From Scylla paramamosain (Eukaryota; Arthropoda; Malacostraca; Decapoda; Portunidae), in NCBI RefSeq assembly GCF_035594125.1, contig NW_026973734.1, positions 419,194 through 483,193 on the forward strand: 64,000 nt of DNA, given 5' to 3'. Positions within the stretch are counted from its first letter, which is position 1. Every line of letters begins with the position of its first letter. This document shows positions 49,360 to 61,468 of the stretch, in pieces. The notes below the pieces were generated by a model. It was not told where the DNA came from. It saw only the letters and a program-made list of their open reading frames with translations, and did no database searches. The position numbers and the translations under genes are program-made.

Positions 49360-49710
49360 AGCAGCAGAAGCTGGACGCGCAGTGAGGGACTTGAGTTTGC
49401 TGTGTCTCGGGGCGCGGCGTGTGTTGCTGCCGCCGCGTCCTCACATCGGGTAATGGCGCCACTCACCGCCCCTCCCTTGCTGCACCTCCATTAAAAACAC
49501 ATTATTGCATATTCATTAATTCGTGTCTGTCAGAGAGAGAGAGAGAGAGAGAAAGAGAGCGCTGGGGCCTGGCTCATGCAGGGGTCAGCGTGCCCCGCGA
49601 GAGCTACATGTCAGGCCGCTCTGGTATCGAGGCGGTGATACATTCCAGCCATTAGACACGCGCCAATGGCTGTGCGCTCATGTCACGCTAAGTTATCACC
49701 CTCTTGCAGT

Positions 49711-49741
<31 letters not shown>

Positions 49742-50165
49742 GAGGCACAGACTGACCCACCAGCGGGGTCTTGCGCGCCGCCACAAAAAGCTCCCTCGCA
49801 CCTTGCCAGTAATGAGAACTGCGTGGGTGTTTGTTCGGGGCGGCGATCCCCGTCCCGCTGAGGGAGACGTCTTGCGGTAAGGCAGAAATAAGGCGCGGCG
49901 AGGACTGCACGCAGGGAGACACTTGCCGGAGGGAGGAGGTGGGGGGGGGCGTGCAGGCAGGAGGGGAGGGAGGGAAGGAGGGATGCGGTGAGGAGGGGAG
50001 GAGGAAGGATTTGTCCTTTTTGTGTGTGTGTGAAGAGGAAGTGATGCTGGTGTGAAGGGTAATCCCGTGTGAGAAGGGAAAGAAGAGGCGGCAAGTAGGA
50101 AAAACACAGGCAGCCGAGCGTCGTTAAGGAGGAGCGGCGCGGCAAAAGGTTGTGAAGGTGCTTAC
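49360..50165. promoter_or_regulatory. CpG-rich stretch, possible promoter or first exon
   Basis: By eye this is the most GC- and CpG-rich part of the window (GCGGCG, CCGCCGCG, GGCGCGGCG), with a (CAG)10 tract and a donor-like GCGGTAAGG near 49872. It could mark a host gene start. No TATA box, initiator or protein match is seen. Confidence 0.25.
49711..49740 (+). repeat. (CAG)10
   Basis: Ten pure CAG units inside a CpG-rich stretch, the only long CAG run in the window. Confidence 0.96.
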
Positions 50166-50442
50166 GCTCTGCTTTAGCATTACTGTTTTAGTATACAAGG
50201 TTTCACGAAGTAAAACGATGATTTGTTATGCGGTGTGCCTTGCTGCCTTGTGCTGTTTTGGTTCAGTGTTAATATATTGAATGTTACGGCGTGAGTGTTA
50301 GTGATACTAATATTAACAGTAAAACAACACTGCACGGGAAAGCCGCACCAAAGGATGTATAAGACTTGGCAGGAAAACCGCTTGTGCTGAGACTGAGTGA
50401 GCTTATACTGCAGGCTGAGCAAAGGCGTCACATGATGGAAGC

Positions 50443-50443
<1 letters not shown>

Positions 50444-50486
<43 letters not shown>
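50444..50486 (+). repeat. (CA)n
   Basis: Pure, about 21 units. Confidence 0.95.
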
Positions 50487-50487
<1 letters not shown>

Positions 50488-50852
50488 CCATTAGCTCCTC
50501 TGACTCCCCCCTCCCCCCTGCCTGCCTAGTTAACTGTTATACTTGTTAATCAACCCATATGAATGTGTGTAGGACTACAGGCCATTGTCGTTGTGTCGAG
50601 TATCACTAATGTCGTGGCAATGAGCGAGGAAGCTTCTGTTATAACAAGTTAGGAGAACAACGAACAACTGCATCATATCTTGTGTATTGTAAGTGACGGC
50701 AGCCCCAGCAAGACTCAATCCTTTGTGTTAGAGAGACAAGGGAGTGGATTCTGGTGGCGAGGAAACACTCGATGAACCAGGAGAGTTCTTCTCTTATATT
50801 TAGACGACCGCCTTTGTTACTTGTCATTCTCTGAAGAAACGACAATCAAAAT

Positions 50853-50858
<6 letters not shown>

Positions 50859-50905
<47 letters not shown>

Positions 50906-50923
50906 AGAGAGAGAGAGAGAGAG

Positions 50924-50995
<72 letters not shown>

Positions 50996-51016
50996 TATGT
51001 GTGTGTGTGTGTGTGG
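50859..51016 (+). repeat. (GA)n with CACA breaks, then (GT)n
   Basis: GA at 50859-50993 broken twice by GACACAGA, then GT to 51016. Confidence 0.96.
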
Positions 51017-52036
51017 TGCTGCTGCTGTTTCATCCCGTGTCTTTTTTCCCCATCAAACTCCATCGAGCCTCTTGTTTTCACATTCACGACGCAGGCAACA
51101 CATTGGTGAGGGAAGAGACTCACGCAGCCACACTGAAGCACACCTGTACACACATATCGCCCTCCCTGTAGTGTGTAAAGCTTGTAAATGTCTCGAGATT
51201 CACCAGCGTCACGTAATTCACAGTCTTTCGTATGTATATTCACGGTCGAAAAAGAGGCGCTGAAACATGTCATAATATCTGCCCACTTGTTCATCCCCGG
51301 TAGAGTCCTTCCCTTCACCGCCTCACATCTGCAGCCTTCTCACGGCGCTGCATTCCTCCCTCCTTCCCTTCCTCATCTTTTCTCCACCACCACGTTTTCT
51401 TTCCCCTCTCCCTGCCACACCTCTCCACTCCCTCCACTTCGACGCACTCCTTCCTAATCTCCTTGCTAAAGTTCTCGCAGTAAATCCAATATTCATCTTG
51501 GAACTTGACAGCAAAATTTATCCTTATGGCCGAGGTGTTTCTGTAATAAAATGGTAATGTAAATATGTAAGGCTCAACAACTTTTCTCCTTTGTGGCTAA
51601 AGAATGCAGCTGGACTATTATTAAACTCGCCTCCTGTATTGCGGCCAGAGAGACACGCCGGGGATGGAGGGAGGAGGGGAGGTATGTGAGGGCCTGGAAA
51701 CTTTCAATGATAGCTGAAGTAGTTATTTCTTCAGTAACTTAAGCTCGCGGACACATGTTGGGAAGACTGCTAGTGGTGTTTGGACGAGACGCTGGTGAGG
51801 ACAGGGTGTTGCCATAGACTGCCTTGGATGAAAGCACTGCCACCACCACCCCCGTCATGGATTCAGGAAGACGTGGACTGCGGTGGCAACGGAAGGGTGT
51901 TGTGGTGGTGGTGATAGGAGTACGGAGTACTCCTATTTTTTTTTACTGTGTAAAACAGTAATCAGTTTGCTTATTGTTCCTCGACCGTGCCATAGTTGAA
52001 ACATTCCTCGAGATTGTTGCTTACTTTGTGAATTAG

Positions 52037-52079
<43 letters not shown>

Positions 52080-52958
52080 CTCAATACTTCCCTCATAATC
52101 CAGAGCAGGACATGGCAGGAAATCAGATACTGTAACTAGAAAGCTCAAGAAAAAAAAAAAAATAGGAGAGGGTAGAAGAGGACGGAAGCCAGAAGAGCAA
52201 GCCAATACTGCAGCATCAAGGCCAGCCACCTAGAGTGTGATAATATTGTGTCAAAGGAACTGTCATGCTTAGCACAGGTCATTTGCTCAACAGAATCCCA
52301 CAACTCACAACACGACAGGAGCACAACTGCAGCCTCCAGAACACAGATTGTATCAAATCAGAGAAAAGAAAGAATATGTAGTTAAAGTACACATGTTTAC
52401 TTGTGGCATTTTCTGTCGCCCTCGTATCGCCCCCGCTCTGCCACCAAATATCCGCTTCCCCGCCAACACCCGCCCACACCATCACCTCTCCCTCGCAGTG
52501 CTTCTCGTCGTCTCCACACCGCCTGCTCTGCTGGATGTTTCTTCTTGGTATGAGAGAGTCACCTGGATGGTCCTGTCGGAGGTCAATCATAACTCCCTGC
52601 GGTGCACGCGGCCATAAGGCTTCCCACCTGACACCTCAGACTGGGTAATTACCATTATTCACAGTGCAGTGACAAGAACACGAGCCACCACGTAATGTGT
52701 TTAGGTGCAACTGCAGGGAATTAAATGGGTCTGATTACTGTAATGTAGCTCACGCCACGCTGCGAACCCCCCAAGCCGAGCAGCGGGGGTAACAACAACG
52801 TCAGATGGAGTGACAGGCGTGTGCCGCTGCCCTCACCCTTGTGTGAGCCTCGCTGGTGGGCGCGGCGAGGATCACAAGTGCGCTGCTGGTGATCCTGTGT
52901 TGGTCATGAGTCTGGCGCATCACATCCTTGCATGCGGCATGATGGCCTGCATTTGTGG

Positions 52959-52962
<4 letters not shown>
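51017..52962. other. Unrecognised unique DNA
   Basis: Mixed sequence with A-runs at 52150-52162. No gene or mobile element is recognised. Confidence 0.45.
52038..52077 (+). repeat. (GT)n
   Basis: Pure, about 19 units. Confidence 0.95.
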
Positions 52963-53008
<46 letters not shown>

Positions 53009-53013
53009 TGTGT

Positions 53014-53072
<59 letters not shown>
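52963..53072 (+). repeat. (GT)n with two TATG changes
   Basis: 110-bp array with TATG at two points. Confidence 0.97.
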
Positions 53073-54095
<1,023 letters not shown>

Positions 54096-54763
54096 CCTGA
54101 TTTTTCAGGAGACGCATTTGAAAGTTGCTAAGTCCTATGAATTTGATCATGTTTCACAAAACAACAAAACTTACCATCTTTATTAGGTGAATATGGCTCC
54201 TCATTAGTATTAACTAAACAAAAGAACACTTTGTTCCTTTAGATGCATTTTATAGGGATTTTTATTTTTATTTTCTGACTTACGACGCTTTATCAATGAA
54301 AATTTAAAATTTTAGGTGTTGTAACTTATTTTAGGTCTTTTTTGACACAAAAAATACTACAAATGTATGATTCCAGTTTATTATAAAACTAAATATTCCT
54401 TACAAAAAGAACAGTATTTATCCATTCAGTAACAAAACAAATTGAAATAAATCATAAATGCTGTGTACCTATTCAGAAATATATTATACCATTATATTCT
54501 GTTGTTATTCTTCCAACAAAATGCATACCAAGAAAAAAAAAAGTAAAAAAAAAAAAAAAAAGTTTTTTTTCTTTCAAATCAATTGGTTCAGCCACATAAA
54601 GCAAACAATTTCCTTCAAATTAATGAAATCTTTCAAATAGATAGGTTTAAATTACATGAAGCAAGTATTTCCTTTAAATTTTTGTTACCCTTGGCCGTAA
54701 CTCAGTTATAAAAAAAAAATGAATGATAAGTATTACATCTTTGTGACCAATTAAGCATCAAAA
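54096..54763 (-). other. Non-coding 3' region of the DNA transposon
   Basis: AT-rich DNA between the transposase stop codon and the left terminal repeat, with A-runs at 54533-54563 and about 54707. The stretch around 54677-54695 (TTTTTGTTACCCTTGGCC) resembles the 3' end of the LINE family at 45.3-46.6 kb, which could be chance or an old insertion. No second gene is seen. Confidence 0.5.
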
Positions 54764-56527
54764 TTAGGTAATGTTGTTAAAAAAGTCCGAATAGGGACGT
54801 GGGATTAAGCCTTTTTCACAGAGTTCTTTAAGATCTTTTTTCTTATTTTCGCTTAGGGGAATTTTCTCTGAGTAACACTGCAAGAGATCTGTGGCAACCT
54901 TTGGTTTTCTGATCAATAGAACACGTTTGAATTCATCACTGTATGAATATTTCACTAAGACTGAGGCTGGACATTGCTTTTCAAACTTCATGACTTTGAT
55001 TTCACTTAATCTTAAATCTTTGACATTGATTGCTCCCATTTGTGTAGTAAGAGACTTCACATTTTTAAAGTCATCATACTGCATTACGCGAACTTGGAAC
55101 GGCTGGCCTGTTTTCTTTGCAGAGCGAATCGCAGTGACAAGGGTTTCAGGAACGAATATTGGTCCCCCTTTCTTCAGTCTCCTTATTTGTTTTTCAATCA
55201 GAGAATGCGCAGAGTCGCCTTCATTCTGTGTGTGGCCTTTTATCAGATATTTATGGGTGATTGACTTAACAGGCAAATTAGTGACAACATACAAATACAA
55301 TGCAAGCATAAATTTGTTTTTTTGTTGCCCAGCACAGTTATCAGAATAGAAAATTATTTCAATGTTGTCTTCTCCTTGATTCTTATCACATAATTCTTTA
55401 ATATAACTTAGGATGCAAGAGCCTATTTCATTCACTCCTCTATTACCATTTGTTTCATCCCAAAGAAAACAGTCACATTCATTAGTCTTGATATCATAAA
55501 TTGTGAAATTTAGGACATTAAATTTTGATTTGTAATAGAAGGTGGATACATCACCTTGTGGAAGTTGCAGTACGGCTTGTAGATCATACACAGCAACTAT
55601 AGCATTTCCTTCAGTTTTATCTTGCTTCTTCTCTTCCCTTGAAAGTACCTTTTCACATTGATGTGTGTCATACTTTTCTTTTAAGTTTTCCTTAGCTTCC
55701 CCATCTGCATTATTGAACAACACACACAAGTCACACTGATCTTTCTTAGGAGCAAAGAAAGCGATATTGTACTCATTCTGAAAAATATTGTAGAACATTG
55801 AGTAAGTTGCATAGGGCTTCTTCTTATCTTTACATTCTTGGACATAATCCCTATGAATGTCTGCCAGGCTTCGAGACCCACAAATGTATTCCCTAGCTGT
55901 CCGTGCCCTGGTGTAGTGACTTTCGATTCTAGGAATTCCTTCTATGTGAGCTCTAACTCCTTCTTTGATTTGTGGATCAAGCGTAGGATGGTTTTTATGT
56001 TTTCCTCTGTTATCTACTTCAGACACCAATCCTGCTGCTCTCTTCTGTTTAGTTAATGCTGTCCTAGTAACCCTATCATTTATGTCAAGAGTATTGAGGA
56101 AAAATGTTTTGCAGACTCTTGTTAATGTACCATCAACTGGGAAGGAATACCAAATGTTGTTTCCCCTTGGTCCACGCTGTCTTTTTTCCCTTATGCATCT
56201 GTAAATTGGCTTTACTTCCTTTGTACATTTTGCTATGTATTCTCTTTGAAGGTCAATATCCCCTAGGTTCCAGTATGATTCAAAAATGTGTTGTCTTTGA
56301 TCATGAGATATGTTACTGGTGCACTTCATCCTGCAAGTTTCTTTACAAGGTGGTTTGATTTTCCGCGCCTCTTTCTGTTTCTTTGCAGCCGATTCATAAG
56401 CAAGTCCCATGTTTCTCCTCTTTTTATTCATATTCCGTTTCCACTCACTCTGCTTCAGTTTTCGTTTCTTTGTTTTTTGGGGGCTAACTAATTCACTGGT
56501 ACTCATTTCCACATTGTTGATTTTCAC
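54764..56527 (-). CDS. Putative RNase H-fold (DDE/D-type) transposase, 587 aa, intact
   Basis: Single uninterrupted frame, 587 codons, starting at the first ATG (56525-56527), inside an element with perfect terminal inverted repeats. Order of parts: a lysine/arginine-rich N-terminus (residues 17-58), probably nuclear localisation or DNA binding; a C-x3-C-x3-C cluster (C61, C65, C69); a basic region with RTAREYICGSRS (209-220); KKDQCDLC (261-268), a CxxC pair probably in a zinc-binding site; then a likely RNase H-like core. Candidate acidic residues are D315 in AVYDLQ, D396 in FYSDNCAGQQKN, and D438 or E445 in GHTQNEGDSAHSLIE. This spacing suits a cut-and-paste transposase, but the active-site assignment is inference. 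Similar uncharacterised proteins with a KKDQCDLC-type motif and a DNCxxQNKN-like motif are, from memory, common in insect genomes and may fall in a domain of unknown function (possibly DUF7869; not verified). No introns are needed to read it. Confidence 0.8.
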   Translation of the reverse strand: MKINNVEMSTSELVSPQKTKKRKLKQSEWKRNMNKKRRNMGLAYESAAKKQKEARKIKPPCKETCRMKCTSNISHDQRQHIFESYWNLGDIDLQREYIAKCTKEVKPIYRCIREKRQRGPRGNNIWYSFPVDGTLTRVCKTFFLNTLDINDRVTRTALTKQKRAAGLVSEVDNRGKHKNHPTLDPQIKEGVRAHIEGIPRIESHYTRARTAREYICGSRSLADIHRDYVQECKDKKKPYATYSMFYNIFQNEYNIAFFAPKKDQCDLCVLFNNADGEAKENLKEKYDTHQCEKVLSREEKKQDKTEGNAIVAVYDLQAVLQLPQGDVSTFYYKSKFNVLNFTIYDIKTNECDCFLWDETNGNRGVNEIGSCILSYIKELCDKNQGEDNIEIIFYSDNCAGQQKNKFMLALYLYVVTNLPVKSITHKYLIKGHTQNEGDSAHSLIEKQIRRLKKGGPIFVPETLVTAIRSAKKTGQPFQVRVMQYDDFKNVKSLTTQMGAINVKDLRLSEIKVMKFEKQCPASVLVKYSYSDEFKRVLLIRKPKVATDLLQCYSEKIPLSENKKKDLKELCEKGLIPRPYSDFFNNIT

Positions 56528-57206
56528 CTGGTCCTCCCATCCATCCCATTTTAGACTGTATTTCCTGGCCTGGCAGGGGCCAATCCGGGCCCTGTTCCTA
56601 GACTGGCAGTGGCCAGTCTAGGCTATTCCCTACTCCAAGACTGTTTGGAGCCAGACCATGCTATAAGCCCCACACTCTTAACCATTACAAAGGAAGGCAT
56701 CACTCACCTGATACCGATCCGTCTTTCTCACTAGCCTGTTCCAATTTTGTTCTTCTTTGCAATGCCATTTGCACACATTTCAATCCACGGGACATCATTA
56801 ATTAATCATGAGTAAATTCTGAAAAGCAATGTAGTAATTGAAAATGACTGCAATGTTTTGTATCTAAACTGACATTTGTTATGTTACAACAAGGACAATT
56901 GCGTTTTTGATAAGACATTTTTCTGCAACACAGCTGCAATTCATTGTAAGATATTGTTACTAAATTGGTGGTTTTGGTGGTTTTGTAGTTAAAGAGACGC
57001 AAGTCATATTATATCAAGTGTTTTCTCGGACTTTTTGTTCAATATTGTCACATTTTGTTTTACCACACACTTTTCTATTAAAATTTTTGTACAAGAAAGA
57101 CACAATTTGATTTATCACGTCAAGTCACTTTAAGAAATTATTATTTTTCACTGCTAGAAAGCCTTAACTAGAAATAGAACACCACTTGTGTGCTCTCACT
57201 TTAGTT
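56528..57206 (-). other. Upstream region of the transposase gene
   Basis: Non-coding leader of the transposon, on the 5' side of the minus-strand gene. It includes a locally duplicated CTGG..GGGGCCA-type stretch at about 56560-56650. No confident TATA box or other promoter motif could be placed. Confidence 0.4.
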
Positions 57207-57396
57207 GTAAAAGAGTCGTAAAACCTACTTACAACAGTCATGAACAAAATTCGAGAGATGTTACCTCAACGACTGCCATAGTAACACTGACTACGACACT
57301 GTTGCCACAACCCTCAGAGATATTTTGATGTTCACTAAAAATCTTCTTAGTGCCATCTCTCGGCCGCTAATTCACCTAGATTTACGACTCTTTTAC
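57207..57396. repeat. Subterminal 16-bp inverted repeat pair (57207-57222 / 57381-57396)
   Basis: GTAAAAGAGTCGTAAA at 57207-57222 is exactly inverted at 57381-57396, inside the promoter-side end of the transposon. Its AGAGTCGTAA core resembles the terminal repeat. It could be a second transposase-binding site or a promoter element for the transposase gene; both are inference. Confidence 0.6.
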
Positions 57397-57452
57397 CAAA
57401 AGATGCAGAATCAATTCGGCAATCTTGTACACCATATAACTCAAAACTAGCA

Positions 57453-57488
57453 AATTTGGAGTTACGACCCTCTTGCAATGAGGTAGCG
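57453..57488. repeat. Right terminal inverted repeat of the DNA transposon
   Basis: Perfect inverted partner of 54060-54095. It is followed at once by an AT run and then poly-T. Confidence 0.93.
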
Positions 57489-57521
<33 letters not shown>

Positions 57522-57524
57522 TTC
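57489..57524 (+). repeat. Short (AT)n and poly-T right of the transposon
   Basis: AT units to about 57504, then about 20 Ts; the continuation of the array that the transposon split. Confidence 0.92.
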
Positions 57525-57607
57525 CACATTGCCAGCGTCCTGTCACAGCTGTCAGCCACAGCAGTGACTGGCAGGTGTGGCGCGGCATGAACAGTCTGGC
57601 CTGACCA

Positions 57608-57838
57608 GCAGCTGCGGGGCTGCACTGGTACACACCTGCAGCTGCGGGGCTGCACTGGTACACACCTGCAGCTGCGGGGCTGCACTGGTACACACCTGCA
57701 GCTTTAGCGCTGCACTGATACACACCTGCAGCTGCAGGGCTGCACTGGTACACACCTGCAGCTGCGGGGCTGCACTGGTACACACCTGCAGCTGCGGGAC
57801 TGCACTGGTACACACCTGCAGCTGCGGGGCTGCTGCGA
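57608..57838 (+). repeat. GC-rich minisatellite, 30-bp unit, seven full copies plus a partial
   Basis: CAGCTGCGGGGCTGCACTGG plus TACACACCTG repeats with exact 30-bp period. The fourth copy (57698) is the most changed. The period keeps all frames open, which creates long false open frames (AAAGVYQCSP repeats on the minus strand). It lies 120 bp right of the DNA transposon. Confidence 0.95.
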
Positions 57839-60050
57839 ACGACAAAAGCAGCACACAAGTTTACTCGTACAAGTGACCATGACAACCTGGTGCAGCTGTT
57901 TTGTTTTCAGTAAGAACACAAGTTTCTTTCTCAATAAAGTGTATATCCTGAATTGAGTTTGCCCCGCTCACAGAGATGTATAATAAAATTCAATGACGCC
58001 ATTGGCTCCCGAGGCAGCGGCGTTGTTACTCTCCTGACGGCGGCCGTTCCTGCGCACCACTGCTTCCCGAACATTAGCCCAAGCCTCCCTGCTGAAATAT
58101 GTACTCTTAATTCCCACCCATTTTGCTTTCATTGCCGCCGAAGCCCTGGGCCACTTACTGCTGGTTCCGGCTGTTTGCTGCGCCACCGTGAAGCTTGTAA
58201 CTAACAGCGTGGCGGTGGAACTTTCAAGAAACGCAGTGTTTCACACTATTGCTTCCTGTTTTTTTTTTCTTTTTACCATATATTTTTGCTAGCGAGTGAA
58301 TTAGTGAAAGTAAAGGAGATAATTGAGATATTCTAAGGGTTAAAACACTCTGTATTAGTGTACTTAGTGGCGATATGTATCTTACATTACTTCTGAAGAG
58401 AGGGAGGGATTCGGAGGAAAAACTGGCTTGGTAGATACGAGTCATGAAAACTTCCTGTGTTATCATTAAGGGGAGAACTTTAGACGTTAAGGTGAATATA
58501 ATATTGATAAACAATGTAATATTATTCAGTCAAGCAACATGACTCAAAGAGAGACGCAAAGTAATACACTTCGAAAAGGAGAATTGAAACAGTTGCAATG
58601 AAAACTGCACGCGGGAACCCTGAGTGTTTGAGTGGCGGAGGAAAAATACTGTGAGGTAGTTTGACTGTTTAGGAAGAAAAGACAAGGATGAGGTAATCAA
58701 AGGGGAAAAGTATATAGAAGCAACGTTTGAAAGGGAAGGGACAGAGTAAGTGCCACGTGCCAAGATACTGCTGAAGAGGATACGAGGGGAAGACGTTCAG
58801 ATGTAAATGAGGGGAGGGAAAGAAGACCTGTGGATATGGCTGTACTTGGCGACCTTTCTGTTGATCCTGCTGTAGGGGACGAGGTGTTGCACGCGTACTG
58901 CCATTCTGTGAGTCTCCATTTGCTATTTATCTCCTTCAATAACTAATTTCTTGGTGTTAATTTTGTGTTGTCTTTGTGGCGGTGGCGCTGTGGTGGCGTC
59001 TGACGAGAGGTAAGGGGCTTGTTTAGTGTTTGTTCGCTAATTGTAGTCAATTCTTAGCATCGTTTTCTGTTCTAGTGGATCATGGAGCCGAGCACAGCAG
59101 CCAGGCGTCACAGTACAAGTCCGGGTTTTTCTCAGCCATCTTGTTCCTTACATACAGATAATCCCTGGGTGAACCGCTCCTCCTCCTTAGTCTTCCTCGG
59201 TGCAGTGGCTGTTTTATTATAATTTTGCGTGTTAATGCATTACTAAGAGGTCTGCAGAAACGTATGTAAATTATATTAATTTTTAATACGTTGGTAGGAA
59301 CCCAGCAGAAAAGAGTGTACATAATTGCTAAGCCAGGGGGTCGGTAATCATGATTAATATTGCAGTGCACCAAGATTCAGGAAGCTTCTCCTGGTGTGTG
59401 CTGGGGAAATAAATGAGCTTGCGTTCCCGCGTCTTTCAAAACATCCACCAATATTCCGTCCTCTCCCGGGCCTTTCTTGCTTCGTTCCTTGAAGGGCAGA
59501 GGCTACAGCGTTCGTTGTCATCTGGTGAAATGTTTACTGCTCTCACCGTGATATTAAAACACTGAAAGTATGCGTGCATATTTTTCTGCCATTTCATTCT
59601 TATGGTCAATGGCTTCATCCTCTCCGTCTTTCAGAACCAGTCTTCGTTTGACTGAAAGGAAATCTCTGACTATTTTGAATGACTTTTACTTTTATATTTT
59701 CAACATTTATATATTTTTTTTCTTGGTCTTTTCCTTGTTAATTAATTTGTCAGTTTTATTTTGTCAATTTTTATCTCTTCTTTTAAACTGTGTATTCACT
59801 GTTCCTCTCACACCTTCAAAGGTCACCTTGTAAGATTTTTTTCCGTGTTGACATTTGCTGGAGTCTTTCCTCTGCACCTTCCACTGTCAAGTCTTTTCAA
59901 GTTTATTGTTACAGTGTCATCTTCAACAGTTACAGTCTGAAATATGTTATTTATTTAAAGTTTAAAATAATTTAAATTATGTATGGACAGCGGTGGTCTC
60001 ACAGCCCCAGGTTGTATGAGAGATTCATTGCCTAGGACCTGCCTACTGAG
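57839..60050. other. Unrecognised DNA right of the minisatellite
   Basis: A GC-rich patch at 58.0-58.2 kb has a minus-strand open frame of 72 codons (KWVGIKSTYFSREAW) that is only vaguely like a DNA-binding domain. The rest is AT-rich with no recognised gene. Confidence 0.4.

Positions 60051-60118
<68 letters not shown>
60051..60118 (+). repeat. (GA)n
   Basis: Pure, about 34 units. Confidence 0.97.
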
Positions 60119-60121
<3 letters not shown>

Positions 60122-60612
60122 CCTAGTATCTAAATACGTGCTGCTATTCGCCCAATCCTTGTCACCTGTCTTCGGAAACGCGTGTTGGACATGTACTCGT
60201 GTAGCCAATAACTCGTGTGGAGGAAGCAGATTAACTGGGGAAATCTTGCATCTTTGGCGCTCCTCTGTACAAGGCGGAGAAGTAAAGGGCGGAGGATAAA
60301 ACCAGAATTCCGCGCTCTTCACTGCAAGGTCCACGGCGCCCAAATTGAGGCGCCGTCCTCACTCACCCGCATGAAATGCGAGTAGTCTTCTTCCCTCCCT
60401 TCCTCCCTTCCTCCCAGCTTTTTCCTTCCGTCCCTTCCTCTCGTCCCTTTCCTTTCCTCTCCTGACCCTATCCTTCTCTTCCATCCCACCTTGCCTTTTC
60501 TGCTTCCTCCTCACTTCTTCCTCAGCTTCCTCCCCGCTCCGCTCGCTTCCTCCCTCCTGGATGATAAAACTTGAGACCTGCCAATATCAGGGCAATGCTT
60601 CATATCCGTGTC

Positions 60613-60640
60613 AGTGGTGGTGGTGGTGGTGGTGGTGGTG
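60613..60640 (+). repeat. (GGT)n
   Basis: Pure, about 9 units. Confidence 0.92.
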
Positions 60641-61407
60641 TGATGGAGAGTGAGTGTCCGTTTATTGTACATTCACTTCAGTATTGGGTAAGATCATGGC
60701 CGGGGAAGGTTTGCTCACTCCCTCCTCTGCTAATCCGTTTAATCTTGTTAACCATTATGTGGTTTTAATGCGCTCTCTTTTTGTGTGGGTGAGAAACTAT
60801 TGTATTGGTAGTTCTCTTTCTTATGATTAGCTACGAGTAAATTATATGGATGGCATTTCTTTTTTCTACTGTCTTGAACGATTTGAAGAGCGCAGCATCA
60901 AGGCATCTCCAGATCTCATTTAACCTCCGCGACTGGAATCCCATTTCCATAACTTTTTTTTTCCGCGTAGCTGTAATTAACCCCCCCACCTTTTTTTCAT
61001 GCAGCTCATGACTGTCCTCTTTACACGTTTAAAAATAATTTCAGGTTTATCTTTACAGTTCAGTATACGATGTGTATGTAATTCCGAGGGCAGTGCACCG
61101 AGGAGGAAGTCTTTAGTTTTGTATCTCGTGCCCTTTCGGTGTAAATAGAGGCGTGTGATTCGTTCTCGTGTCGTCGTGGTCTTTTTACCGCGTGAGAGCG
61201 AGAGATGGAAAGTCTGGGAGGGTATTCTGTCAGCCTGTCACCATCACTGGGCGTCTGGTTACCTGGCGTCACGTGTCCTCCCCGAGCGCTCACGGTTTTT
61301 ATCCCCTCATGACTCTTTGTGGCCACTATGGTGAATCGCCCCCCCCCCCACACGTACACACAAGCTGGTACACACGAACAGGCAGGCAGACACATATGCA
61401 CTTAACC

Positions 61408-61410
<3 letters not shown>

Positions 61411-61464
<54 letters not shown>
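61411..61464 (+). repeat. (CT)n
   Basis: Pure, about 27 units. Confidence 0.96.

Positions 61465-61468
<4 letters not shown>

Noticed and set aside
57382..57885. A 167-codon minus-strand frame with AAAGVYQCSP repeats
   Set aside because: Produced by a 30-bp minisatellite whose period is a multiple of three; it also runs into poly-T, the AT run and the transposon end.
57968..58186. Minus-strand 72-codon frame with a MADF/Myb-like look
   Set aside because: Resemblance is vague, there is no flanking partner gene or transposon end, and the key aromatic residues cannot be placed.
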